A stretch of DNA of 6,399 nt from Bacillota bacterium (GCA_021820805.1 JAKADF010000207.1:1-6399), one strand, 5' to 3'. Shown: positions 1 through 5,846, numbered from the stretch's first letter. Program-made: numbers and translations. The notes: a model not told the origin generated them from the letters alone.

Positions 1-510
1 AAGCGCCCGGTCAACAACAATAAGTGGAATATGAGCGGATTGGGCCATATTAATAACTGGAGTTAATGGGGCTGTAGCCTCAGGATCAACAATTAATACA
101 TTTGGCTTCTTTGCAATCAAATCTTGCACATTACTAAGTTCTGTTGAAACGCTTTCATTTGCCTGATTCCATATTAGATTAACACCAAGCTTTTTCGCAT
201 AGGTTTTGAAATCATTCATCTCAGCAACGCGCCACGGGCTGTTCATATCCGTCTCTGCGAATGCCACAGTAAAGTTTGGTTTAATTTGTTTCCCTGAAGA
301 ATCAAGATTTGTAAATTTACTTAAATCTGAGACCGTTTTCGGAGCAGGTTGACTTGAGGATGAGCTTGAACCTGAACTTGCTGTACTATTTCCACTAGAA
401 GAATTACTACTTGTTGCAGTTGAATTAGTAGTACCACAACCAGCAATAGTTGAAATACCCATTAAGGTTACTGCCGACATCATAGCAACGTGTTTGACCC
501 CTTTTTTCAT
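1..510 (-). CDS. Sugar ABC transporter substrate-binding lipoprotein (3' part beyond left edge)
   Basis: This is the N-terminal 170 residues of an extracellular sugar-binding lipoprotein; the reading frame is still open at base 1. Residues 1-24 form a lipoprotein signal peptide (MKKGVKH, then a hydrophobic stretch) ending in the lipobox I-A-G-C, so Cys25 would be lipidated. A Ser/Thr/Asn/Gly-rich linker covers about residues 26-57. From about residue 79 the periplasmic-binding-protein type 1 fold begins: FTVAFAETDMNSPWR (first strand and ligand loop, Trp93), a helix with KKLGVNL, the VLIVDPEA strand, and IPLIVVDRAL, whose Asp-Arg pair usually contacts the sugar. The pattern resembles the RbsB/YtfQ group of pentose/hexose binders; the exact sugar cannot be read. 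The ATG at 510 has a perfect AGGGAGGT at 521-528, 10 nt upstream, and its own promoter. Permease and ATPase genes are expected further left, which is inference. Confidence 0.88.
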   Translation of the reverse strand, partial: MKKGVKHVAMMSAVTLMGISTIAGCGTTNSTATSSNSSSGNSTASSGSSSSSSQPAPKTVSDLSKFTNLDSSGKQIKPNFTVAFAETDMNSPWRVAEMNDFKTYAKKLGVNLIWNQANESVSTELSNVQDLIAKKPNVLIVDPEATAPLTPVINMAQSAHIPLIVVDRAL

Positions 511-520
511 TCTTTCCTGT

Positions 521-528
521 ACCTCCCT
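521..528 (-). promoter_or_regulatory. Ribosome binding site of the sugar-binding lipoprotein gene
   Basis: The minus strand reads AGGGAGGT, 10 nt before the ATG at 510. This is a near-ideal Gram-positive Shine-Dalgarno and fixes the start, which also begins a good signal peptide. Confidence 0.85.
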
Positions 529-558
529 AATTTTAAGAATTTAATAGTGTAACTTAGG

Positions 559-572
559 TATGTAACTACATA
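559..572. promoter_or_regulatory. Candidate operator: 14-bp perfect dyad over the transcription start
   Basis: TATGTA-AC-TACATA is an inverted repeat with perfect 6-base arms. It overlaps the last bases of the -10 box (570-575) and the predicted start near 563, where a repressor would block transcription. The dyad is seen directly; its function is a guess, and AT-rich palindromes arise often by chance. A second GTTACA copy lies just downstream on the minus strand. Confidence 0.3.
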
Positions 573-598
573 GTACTCAGATATAAGCGTAGAGTCAA
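570..598 (-). promoter_or_regulatory. Sigma-A-type promoter for the sugar-binding protein gene
   Basis: On the minus strand a -35 TTGACT (593-598, 5 of 6 to consensus) is separated by exactly 17 nt from a -10 TACTAT (570-575, 4 of 6). The predicted start near 563 leaves a leader of about 50 nt before the ATG at 510. The promoter sits downstream of the thiolase terminator, so the binding-protein gene should be a separate transcription unit. Confidence 0.65.
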
Positions 599-701
599 TA
601 CAAACATCAAAGTATTCAATAGCTACTTAATAATTTGTCTATTTTCAACTCGTAACGTATACCCTTCATGATTAGATTCATCAGAAAGCTTCAGTTGCTA
701 C

Positions 702-729
702 AAAAAAACCTACACGCCAGGTGCAGGTT
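702..729 (-). terminator. Rho-independent terminator after the thiolase gene
   Basis: Read on the minus strand, ACCTGCAC-CTGGC-GTGTAGGT forms an 8-bp stem (one G-U pair) with a 5-nt loop, followed by a run of T (A run at 702-708 on the plus strand). It starts about 50 nt after the thiolase stop. No other candidate terminator lies between the thiolase and the next promoter. Confidence 0.8.
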
Positions 730-779
730 AAAAGCCATCTCATTCATTATTCATTACAGTAATAAACCACAAACTAATC

Positions 780-1955
780 TTAAACGCGCTCAACAATAAT
801 GGAAGCACCTTGCCCGCCGCCAATACAGAGTGTTGCTAGACCTATTTGCTTTTCTTTTTGCTCTAAAGCATGAATCAAAGTGACTACAATTCTGGCTCCT
901 GAACAACCAACTGGGTGTCCTAAGGCAATTGCTCCACCATTAACATTGACCTTCTCTGACGGAATATCTAACTCTCGAATAACAGCAAGCGACTGTGCTG
1001 CAAATGCTTCATTCAATTCTATAAGGTCGATATCCGTTATTGTCATTTGAGCTTTGGAGAGCGCTTTTTTTGTTGCAGGTACTGGCCCAATCCCCATAAT
1101 GGATGGCGGGACTGCGGCAGATGAAACGGATCGGATTCGTGCAATTGGAGTTAATCCCAACTCCTTAACCTTTTCGCCTGAAGCCAAAACGACACAAGCC
1201 GCTCCATCATTAATGCCTGAAGAGTTTCCTGCTGTAACGCTGCCGTTTGACGTAAAAGCTGACGACAACTTTTGCAATTGGTCGGTTGTCGTCTCACGCG
1301 GATGTTCATCTATCTTAAAAGTAAAAGAGCCTTTTCTCGAAGGGACTTCTACGGGAACAATCTCCTTTTCGAATCTTCCCTCTCGAATTGCAGATAAAGC
1401 TTTTTGCTGGCTGGAATATGCGAAATCGTCTTGGTCTTCTCGAGAGATTCCATACTGCTCTGCTATATTTTCAGCAGTTACGCCCATATGATAACCTTCA
1501 ATACCGCAATGAAGCCCATCGTAAAGTAATCCATCTACCGCTGATAATGAACCCATTTTCTTGCCCCATCTAGCGTCAAGAAGCAGGTGGGGAACATTAC
1601 TCATACTCTCTGTACCGCCTGCAACAATTAAATCTGCCTCACCAGCTAAGATTTCTTGGTATGCTATTGTGATAGAACGAAGCCCGGAGGCGCACTGTTT
1701 GTTTATGGTCATTGCAGGAATCTCTACTGGCAATCCAGCGATTAAAGCTGCTTGTCTTGCCGGGTTCGCCTTGCCTCCTGCCTGAAACACGTTTCCAAGA
1801 ATAACTTCTTCTATTTGCGCAGTGTCAATATGAGCACGTTCAACTGCCTCCCGAATCACAACCGCTCCAAGCTCGGATGAAGTAAGCGGTTGTAAACTCC
1901 CGCCAAATCTGCCAATTGCAGTTCGCACAGCTGAAACAATGTAAACTTCTCGCAT
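780..1955 (-). CDS. Acetyl-CoA C-acetyltransferase (thiolase family)
   Basis: A 391-residue thiolase that condenses two acetyl-CoA to acetoacetyl-CoA or, in reverse, cleaves 3-ketoacyl-CoA; cytoplasmic and normally tetrameric. The N-terminal domain begins [18 protein letters not shown]. The nucleophilic cysteine is Cys88 in [19 protein letters not shown] supplies the CoA-site His-Met seen in acetoacetyl-CoA thiolases. ELNEAFAAQ is the conserved NEAF loop, and the C-terminus carries His347 ([10 protein letters not shown]) and Cys377 (CIGGGQGAS). All catalytic residues are present and the length is typical (about 390). I chose the ATG at 1955 because homologues begin there; the in-frame TTG at 1976 has no ribosome site. 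The ATG has only a weak GGGG at 1966-1969. The thioesterase lies upstream with a 69-nt gap, probably in the same operon. Whether it is degradative (AtoB-like) or biosynthetic (PhaA/ThlA-like) cannot be decided. Confidence 0.95.
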   Translation of the reverse strand: MREVYIVSAVRTAIGRFGGSLQPLTSSELGAVVIREAVERAHIDTAQIEEVILGNVFQAGGKANPARQAALIAGLPVEIPAMTINKQCASGLRSITIAYQEILAGEADLIVAGGTESMSNVPHLLLDARWGKKMGSLSAVDGLLYDGLHCGIEGYHMGVTAENIAEQYGISREDQDDFAYSSQQKALSAIREGRFEKEIVPVEVPSRKGSFTFKIDEHPRETTTDQLQKLSSAFTSNGSVTAGNSSGINDGAACVVLASGEKVKELGLTPIARIRSVSSAAVPPSIMGIGPVPATKKALSKAQMTITDIDLIELNEAFAAQSLAVIRELDIPSEKVNVNGGAIALGHPVGCSGARIVVTLIHALEQKEKQIGLATLCIGGGQGASIIVERV

Positions 1956-1986
1956 ATTCCATTCGCCCCATTTCAATTTTTATCTA

Positions 1987-2002
1987 GGCACAAATTGGTG
2001 CC
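1987..2002. promoter_or_regulatory. Near-perfect 16-bp dyad between thioesterase and thiolase genes
   Basis: GGCACAAATTGGTGCC is palindromic except for one position pair: arms GGCAC/GTGCC around a central AATT. It lies 31 nt before the thiolase ATG. No T run follows it on the minus strand, so it is unlikely to be a terminator. It could be a repressor operator or an RNA hairpin separating the two cistrons. Function is inferred only from position. Confidence 0.35.
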
Positions 2003-2024
2003 CCGTGTTTGACTTAATATCTAA

Positions 2025-2414
2025 TTAAACGAGGTGTTCCTCTAATTTCATTCTGACGTGCTCAGGTATCGGTTCCGGTCTGCGCAAAGAAAAATTATAG
2101 TGTACATATGTACTGTGCCCTTTAGCGCATACTTGTCCGTCTTGCAGTAATTCTTCGCTGATTTGGAAGCTTGTATTGCCAACCTTCAGAATTTTTGTTT
2201 GAACTTCTGCTATCTTTCCATAAAAACATTCTTTAATAAAATCAATATTCATATTAACGATAACCAATCTCCATTTTTCAAAGGACAAATCAGGAGTGAA
2301 CAATCGGAATATTTCATCTCTTCCTGATTCAAACCAAATTGGTATTGTTGTGTTATTGATATGTCCTGCGCCATCCGTTTCTGATACACGAGGTTGAATT
2401 TTAGTAACAAACAC
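2025..2414 (-). CDS. Acyl-CoA thioesterase, hotdog fold (4HBT / YbgC-FadM type)
   Basis: A 129-residue single-domain hotdog protein expected to hydrolyse acyl-CoA thioesters to free acid and CoA in the cytoplasm. The signature ETDGAGHINNTTIPIWFESGRDE at residues 12-34 matches the YbgC/FadM pattern of an acidic residue (here Asp14), a Gly-His-hydrophobic-Asn-Asn stretch and then an aromatic-Glu-x-x-Arg helix. A typical strand pattern follows (LVIVNMNIDF, GKIAEVQTKILKVGNTSFQISEEL, CAKGHSTYVHYNF). Length fits the family (about 125-150). The start is GTG at 2414, supported by AGAGGG 7 nt upstream; a nearby ATG in another frame stops after a few codons. It shares an apparent operon with the thiolase. 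The acyl chain cannot be predicted, and 4-hydroxybenzoyl-CoA-type activity is an alternative within the family. Confidence 0.85.
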   Translation of the reverse strand: MFVTKIQPRVSETDGAGHINNTTIPIWFESGRDEIFRLFTPDLSFEKWRLVIVNMNIDFIKECFYGKIAEVQTKILKVGNTSFQISEELLQDGQVCAKGHSTYVHYNFSLRRPEPIPEHVRMKLEEHLV

Positions 2415-2421
2415 TATGCAT

Positions 2422-2427
2422 CCCTCT
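2422..2427 (-). promoter_or_regulatory. Ribosome binding site deciding the thioesterase GTG start
   Basis: AGAGGG on the minus strand ends 7 nt before the GTG at 2414. It supports the non-ATG start, since no in-frame ATG exists near the conserved N-terminus. Confidence 0.7.
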
Positions 2428-2443
2428 GTTTAAACTTCTGTTA

Positions 2444-2483
2444 ATTATATCTATATATTAACTGAACTATAGGCTTATAGGCT
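2444..2483 (-). promoter_or_regulatory. Possible thioesterase promoter: perfect -10 and an 8-bp tandem repeat at the -35 position
   Basis: The minus strand carries a perfect -10 box TATAAT (2444-2449), about 30 nt upstream of the thioesterase start. The bases at the -35 position (about 2467-2472) read CTATAG, which is poor. That position lies in a perfect 8-bp tandem duplication, TATAGGCT twice (2468-2483, plus strand). The region lies just after the terminator of the preceding operon, where a new promoter is expected. The weak -35 with a repeat over it may indicate an activator; this part is inference. Confidence 0.45.
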
Positions 2484-2487
2484 AGTT

Positions 2488-2533
2488 AAAAAATTCGGCA
2501 CCGCAAGAAACGAATGTTTTTGCGATACCGAAT
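2488..2533 (-). terminator. Strong rho-independent terminator of the leuC-leuD-dehydratase operon
   Basis: On the minus strand 14 bases (ATTCGGTATCGCAA) pair with TTGCGGTGCCGAAT, using two G-U pairs. The pairing continues as a 4-bp AAAC/GTTT-type extension after a one-base bulge and closes on a 4-nt loop. A T run (2488-2493 as A on the plus strand) follows immediately. It begins about 48 nt after the dehydratase stop codon. The G-U pairs favour minus-strand RNA over plus-strand RNA, which fits the gene direction. Confidence 0.88.
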
Positions 2534-2581
2534 AAACCTGCTTCAGTATTAAATTATTATAACTTGCAAAATTCGAATCCT

Positions 2582-3556
2582 TTACAATGTACCCTGAACA
2601 ATCTTACATACGGTAGAAAGATCAATATTTCCTCCGCTGATAACGCAGACTATCGGCCCCTTTACCTTGGATCCCGCCTTTAAAGCCGCAGCGACACTGA
2701 CACATCCGGAGGGTTCAGCCAGCACTTTCGAACTTTCAAGTACAATAGAGAACGCCTCTAGAATCTCTTCTTCGCTAACCAGCAGAATATCGTCTACATA
2801 CTTCTGTACAATTGGGAAAGTAAGTTCTCCTGGGTGGTTTGTACGAAGGCCGTCAGCAATTGTAGTACTTGCACCAATATCTACGATTCGCCCTTCTTTT
2901 CTCGAAAGAAACGTGTCATTCGCAATAGCGGGCTCAATACCGTATACACGTGCATTCGGACATTTGTTCTTTATGGCGGTTGATATTCCAGACAAGAGTC
3001 CCCCACCGCCTACAGGTACAAAAACCGATTGTACGTCAGGCAATTGATGAGCAATCTCGAGTCCTGCGGTCCCTTGTCCAGCAATGACAAACGCATCGTC
3101 ATACGGAGGGACAAACACAAGCCCTTTTTTCTTCGCTAACTCTAATCCTAACTCAATCCGTTCGCTGGAAGTCTTCCCATGACGAATTACTTCTGCCCCG
3201 TACTTCAGGATAGCTTGTTCCTTTATTTGAAGCACATCCTCTGGAACAACAACCGTGCAGCTGACGCCGAGCAGCTTGGCTGCATAAGCAACTGCCTGAC
3301 CGTGATTTCCGGAAGAACCTGTGATTACGCCGCTTGTCTCTTTGTTGTTTTGAAGAATACTTGTCAGCTTATTTAAGGCTCCTCGAATTTTGAAAGACCC
3401 TGTCCGCTGTAGGTTTTCGCATTTCAGATAGACGTCTGTCCCGGCTAGTTCTGAGATATAAGGCGCAAATAAAAGCGGTGTTTGTACGATTTGATTTCGT
3501 ATTCTCTCGTACGCCTCTTCTATCTGGATAAAACCCACATTCATACTCGTATCCAT
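2582..3556 (-). CDS. PLP-dependent threonine/serine dehydratase, short catabolic form
   Basis: A 324-residue fold-type II PLP enzyme expected to deaminate threonine to 2-oxobutyrate and ammonia (or serine to pyruvate). The PLP lysine is Lys56 in TGSFKIRGA; SSGNHGQA (Asn84) contacts the cofactor ring; PVGGGGLLSG is the phosphate-binding glycine loop; SGGN at 307-310 holds the pyridine-binding serine. The protein ends after this catalytic domain, so it lacks the C-terminal ACT-like regulatory domain of biosynthetic IlvA and resembles catabolic TdcB, serine racemase or threo-3-hydroxyaspartate ammonia-lyase; these cannot be separated by eye. The start is uncertain. GTG at 3571 overlaps the AGGGGGTG ribosome site, so I prefer ATG 3556 (spacing long, 12-14 nt); ATG 3544 is also possible. 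It follows leuD by about 70 nt with no good terminator between, so co-transcription is likely. Confidence 0.9.
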   Translation of the reverse strand: MDTSMNVGFIQIEEAYERIRNQIVQTPLLFAPYISELAGTDVYLKCENLQRTGSFKIRGALNKLTSILQNNKETSGVITGSSGNHGQAVAYAAKLLGVSCTVVVPEDVLQIKEQAILKYGAEVIRHGKTSSERIELGLELAKKKGLVFVPPYDDAFVIAGQGTAGLEIAHQLPDVQSVFVPVGGGGLLSGISTAIKNKCPNARVYGIEPAIANDTFLSRKEGRIVDIGASTTIADGLRTNHPGELTFPIVQKYVDDILLVSEEEILEAFSIVLESSKVLAEPSGCVSVAAALKAGSKVKGPIVCVISGGNIDLSTVCKIVQGTL

Positions 3557-3568
3557 ATTGAAACTAGA

Positions 3569-3576
3569 CACCCCCT
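3569..3576 (-). promoter_or_regulatory. Ribosome binding site bearing on the dehydratase start
   Basis: AGGGGGTG on the minus strand differs from AGGAGGTG by one base. It includes the in-frame GTG at 3571, which therefore cannot use it, and lies 12 nt from ATG 3556. An in-frame TAG at 3575-3577 rules out any start further upstream. Confidence 0.5.
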
Positions 3577-3627
3577 AATCCATTTTTCAGCCACTTTCAG
3601 GCTATGGACTTAGTTTGGGTTCGACAA

Positions 3628-4254
3628 CTAATTATTGATAACCTGTCTCGGCACCGTATAAGTTGGTATTTTTGCTTCATAGGCCGCAATAAAGTCTTTT
3701 TTGTCCAATGTTCGACCAATCGAGTCAAGTCCTTTGAGCAACGATTCCCTTCGAAAGTCATTTAGTTCAAATGTACGGACAAAGTCACCTGAGTCGTTGC
3801 GCACCTGACACAAGTCTAAATTAACGGTCAACCGCAAGCCTCGAGCTTCTTCTTTCTCCATCTCAAAAAGCAAGTCAACGTCTTCATGTTTCAGGGTAAT
3901 AGGCAACAGCCCTACATTAAAACAATTGTTATAGAAAATATCTGCAAAAGACGGCGCAATGATAACTTTAAAGCCGTAGTCCTGTAGTGCCCAAGTTGCA
4001 TGTTCTCTTGACGATCCGCAGCCGAAATCATTCCTTGCAAGCAATATTGTAGATTTAGTGTATTTGGGATTATTCAACACAAATTCCGATTTTGGAGTCC
4101 CATCCAGATTAAACCGCCAATCAAAAAACAAGGCATGTTCGTATCCCGTTCTGCCAACCCGTTTTAAAAATTGCTTTGGTACAATTTGGTCCGTATCGAC
4201 ACTGGCACGGTCCAGTGGAACAACGAGCCCTCTGTGCGTTTTAAACTCTTCCAT
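3628..4254 (-). CDS. leuD: 3-isopropylmalate dehydratase small subunit
   Basis: This 208-residue swivel-domain subunit pairs with LeuC to isomerise 2-isopropylmalate to 3-isopropylmalate in leucine biosynthesis; related enzymes also handle citramalate/citraconate. Recognisable blocks are GLVVPLDRASVDTDQIVPKQFL near the N-terminus, GYEHALFFDWRF, the substrate-binding ARNDFGCGSSREHATWAL, GFKVIIAPSFADIFYNNCFNVGLLPI, and the C-terminal GLDSIGRTL with AAYEAKIP. The length is normal, slightly longer than the usual 200 residues because of a tail ending VINN. A small oddity is REHATWAL where REHAPWAL is usual. ATG at 4254 is preceded by GGTGA (4261-4265), 6 nt away. It sits 35 nt after leuC, as expected for a translationally coupled pair. 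leuA and leuB are not adjacent in the window. Confidence 0.96.
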   Translation of the reverse strand: MEEFKTHRGLVVPLDRASVDTDQIVPKQFLKRVGRTGYEHALFFDWRFNLDGTPKSEFVLNNPKYTKSTILLARNDFGCGSSREHATWALQDYGFKVIIAPSFADIFYNNCFNVGLLPITLKHEDVDLLFEMEKEEARGLRLTVNLDLCQVRNDSGDFVRTFELNDFRRESLLKGLDSIGRTLDKKDFIAAYEAKIPTYTVPRQVINN

Positions 4255-4289
4255 ATTTAATCACCGTTCCTTTGGAATTTTTCGAGAAT

Positions 4290-5687
4290 TTAAAAATTAC
4301 GTACGTCCACGAAATGCCCAGCAATTGCCGCCGCCGCAGCCATCGCTGGGCTGCAAAGGTGCGTTCTGCCTCCGCGTCCTTGCCTGCCTTCAAAGTTACG
4401 GTTGGAAGTGGATGCGCATCGTTCTCCAGGTTCAAGGTGATCTGCATTCATTGCAATGCACATACTGCATCCAGGCTCTCTCCATTCAAAGCCTGATTCG
4501 ATAAAAATCTCGTGCAATCCTTCTTTTTCGGCTTGTTTTTTAACAAGCTGAGAACCGGGGACTACCATTGCATTTACTGTTTTTGCAACCTTTTTGCCGC
4601 GAACGACCTGTGCAGCAATTCTGAGGTCTTCAATGCGGGCGTTTGTGCAGGAGCCAATGAAGACGCGATCGATATAAATATCTTTCAACCGTGTTCCCGG
4701 CTTGAGATCCATATATTCAAGAGCACGCATTACAGATTTCCGTTCAGATTCATCGGCAAAATCGTCTGGGTTTGGCACGACTCCATCAATGCCAGTCCCC
4801 ATCCCTGGATTCGTTCCCCAAGTCACTTGTGGAACTAGTTCATCCATATTTAACTGTACAACTTGGTCGTACGTCGCGCCTTCATCTGTATATAACTCTT
4901 TCCAATCTTCCATTGCTTTGTCCCACATTTCTCCGGTTGGAGCATATTTCTTACCGCGGAGATAAGCAAATGCCTTCTCATCTGGAGCAATTAGCCCTGC
5001 GCGTGCCCCCATCTCAATCGACATATTGCAAATGGTCATTCGCTCTTCCATCGTCAAATCAGAAACTGCTTCGCCTGTATACTCCAGAACAGTACCTGTG
5101 CCAAAGTGCGTCCCAAATTTCGAAATAAGGCCTAAAACCATGTCTTTTGAACTAATTCCATTTGGTTTCTTGCCGATAAATTCAACTTTCGTTGTTCCGG
5201 GTTTATGTTGAACAAGGCATTGAGTAGTAAGCACATGTTCAACCTCACTTGTTCCGATTCCGAATGCTAGGGTACCAAATGCGCCGTGGGTTGATGTATG
5301 ACTGTCACCGCAGACAATTGTTTTACCGGGGAGCGTTAAACCAAGCTCTGGTCCAATGACGTGTACAATTCCTTGCTCGCTATGGTGCAAATCGCGGAGA
5401 TCAATGCCGAATTCCTCACAATTGGTCTTGAGTTTCTCCATTTGCAGCGCTGCTAATCTATCCCTTATTGGCGCTGACCTGTCTGTAGTTGGAACGTTAT
5501 GATCCATCACAGCAATTGTTAAATCGGGCCTTCTTACCGTACGTCCAGACTTGCGGATACCATCAAAAGCCTGTGGGGAGGTCACTTCATGAATCAAGTG
5601 AAGGTCTATATAGATTAAATCCGGTTTATCCGATTCAGAGTAAACAACGTGCTTCTCCCATATTTTTTCAAATAAGGTCTTTGGCAC
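4290..5687 (-). CDS. leuC: 3-isopropylmalate dehydratase large subunit
   Basis: This 465-residue aconitase-superfamily subunit carries the 4Fe-4S cluster of isopropylmalate isomerase. The cluster ligands are Cys347 ([12 protein letters not shown]), Cys407 and Cys410 (PGCSMC), the same numbers as in E. coli LeuC, which supports the chosen start. Other hallmarks are [58 protein letters not shown] and [17 protein letters not shown] near the C-terminus. Length is normal, and there is no C-terminal extension like the one I recall in B. subtilis LeuC. The start is GTG at 5687, with a near-perfect ribosome site AGAAGGTGAT (5691-5700). The gene is probably first in an operon with leuD and the dehydratase; the SDR upstream is separated by a terminator-like hairpin and a CRP/Fnr-type box. 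The exposed cluster makes this enzyme class oxygen-sensitive (family knowledge). Confidence 0.97.
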   Translation of the reverse strand: MPKTLFEKIWEKHVVYSESDKPDLIYIDLHLIHEVTSPQAFDGIRKSGRTVRRPDLTIAVMDHNVPTTDRSAPIRDRLAALQMEKLKTNCEEFGIDLRDLHHSEQGIVHVIGPELGLTLPGKTIVCGDSHTSTHGAFGTLAFGIGTSEVEHVLTTQCLVQHKPGTTKVEFIGKKPNGISSKDMVLGLISKFGTHFGTGTVLEYTGEAVSDLTMEERMTICNMSIEMGARAGLIAPDEKAFAYLRGKKYAPTGEMWDKAMEDWKELYTDEGATYDQVVQLNMDELVPQVTWGTNPGMGTGIDGVVPNPDDFADESERKSVMRALEYMDLKPGTRLKDIYIDRVFIGSCTNARIEDLRIAAQVVRGKKVAKTVNAMVVPGSQLVKKQAEKEGLHEIFIESGFEWREPGCSMCIAMNADHLEPGERCASTSNRNFEGRQGRGGRTHLCSPAMAAAAAIAGHFVDVRNF

Positions 5688-5690
5688 TTA

Positions 5691-5700
5691 ATCACCTTCT
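5691..5700 (-). promoter_or_regulatory. Ribosome binding site deciding the leuC GTG start
   Basis: AGAAGGTGAT on the minus strand matches the anti-Shine-Dalgarno complement AGGAGGTGAT at 9 of 10 bases. It lies 3 nt (7 nt counted from AGAAGG) before GTG 5687. Confidence 0.85.
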
Positions 5701-5724
5701 AGTATATTTTTTGAGAACACGAAT

Positions 5725-5743
5725 ATTCTATGTATTTAAAATA
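5725..5743 (-). promoter_or_regulatory. Candidate -10 elements for the leuC operon
   Basis: Two -10-like hexamers lie on the minus strand: TATTTT (5738-5743, 4 of 6) and TAGAAT (5725-5730, 5 of 6). Neither has a good -35 at 16-18 nt. The first would place the start at about 5731, exactly 41.5 bp from the centre of the TGTGA-N6-TCACA box, as in activator-dependent promoters without a -35. The region is AT-rich, so the choice is tentative. Confidence 0.35.
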
Positions 5744-5764
5744 GACCAATTACCCAACTATTTA

Positions 5765-5780
5765 TGTGAATATGGTCACA
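5765..5780. promoter_or_regulatory. CRP/Fnr-type binding site upstream of leuC
   Basis: TGTGA-ATATGG-TCACA is a perfect match to the TGTGA-N6-TCACA consensus of E. coli CRP, which is also the reported site form for Bacillus subtilis Fnr. It lies in the 172-nt gap between the SDR stop and the leuC start, 78 nt from the GTG. In a Gram-positive host an Fnr-family regulator is the likelier partner. The match is direct; occupancy and the identity of the regulator are inferred. Confidence 0.6.
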
Positions 5781-5800
5781 CGATGATTAGACGGCATCGT

Positions 5801-5846
5801 AAAGAAGCGTGGTCGCCGCAGCGAACCACGGAGCCACGCTTTCTTT
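5801..5846 (-). terminator. GC-rich hairpin after the SDR gene, probable terminator
   Basis: AAAGAAGCGTGG (5801-5812) pairs with CCACGCTTTCTTT (5834-5846), leaving one bulged base, and an inner TCGC-CGCA-GCGA hairpin sits between. On the minus strand the stem begins 13 nt after the SDR stop. Only a broken U tract (CTTCTTTACG) follows, so it is weaker than the other two terminators. A repeated CCACG (5826-5830 and 5834-5838) allows a competing fold. Confidence 0.55.

Noticed and set aside
145..157. TGAAACGCTTTCA, a perfect 13-base palindrome resembling a CcpA cre site
   Set aside because: It is one base short of the cre consensus TGAAANCGNTTTCA-type spacing and lies inside the coding region about 350 bp after the start. 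Roadblock cre sites exist, but the spacing error makes this weak.
1054..1491. Plus-strand open frame of 145 codons opposite the thiolase
   Set aside because: Its product has low-complexity Ser/Ala/Pro composition typical of antisense translation and no ribosome site, and it lies wholly within the thiolase gene.
1956..1976. Seven-residue N-terminal extension of the thiolase from a TTG at 1976
   Set aside because: There is no ribosome binding site before the TTG, and thiolases normally begin at the Arg-Glu-Val-Tyr-Ile-Val strand reached from ATG 1955.
3589..3603. AGCC-N7-GGCT hairpin between leuD and the dehydratase
   Set aside because: The stem is only 4 bp with a 7-nt loop and no T run follows, so it is not a credible terminator.
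4241..4447. Minus-strand open frame of 68 codons overlapping the leuC 3' end and leuD start
   Set aside because: It is an alternative frame of leuC, whose Fe-S C-terminal sequence is unambiguous here; the product has no family features.
5762..5797. Possible leader peptide MPSNHRVTIFT upstream of leuC
   Set aside because: It has no leucine or other branched-chain codon run and no ribosome site, and it would lie upstream of the likely promoter, so attenuation by this peptide is not supported.
5780..5800. ACGATG-N9-CATCGT inverted repeat next to the CRP/Fnr box
   Set aside because: A 6-bp stem with a 9-nt loop and no following T run is within chance expectation; it overlaps the box by one base but shows no further pattern.
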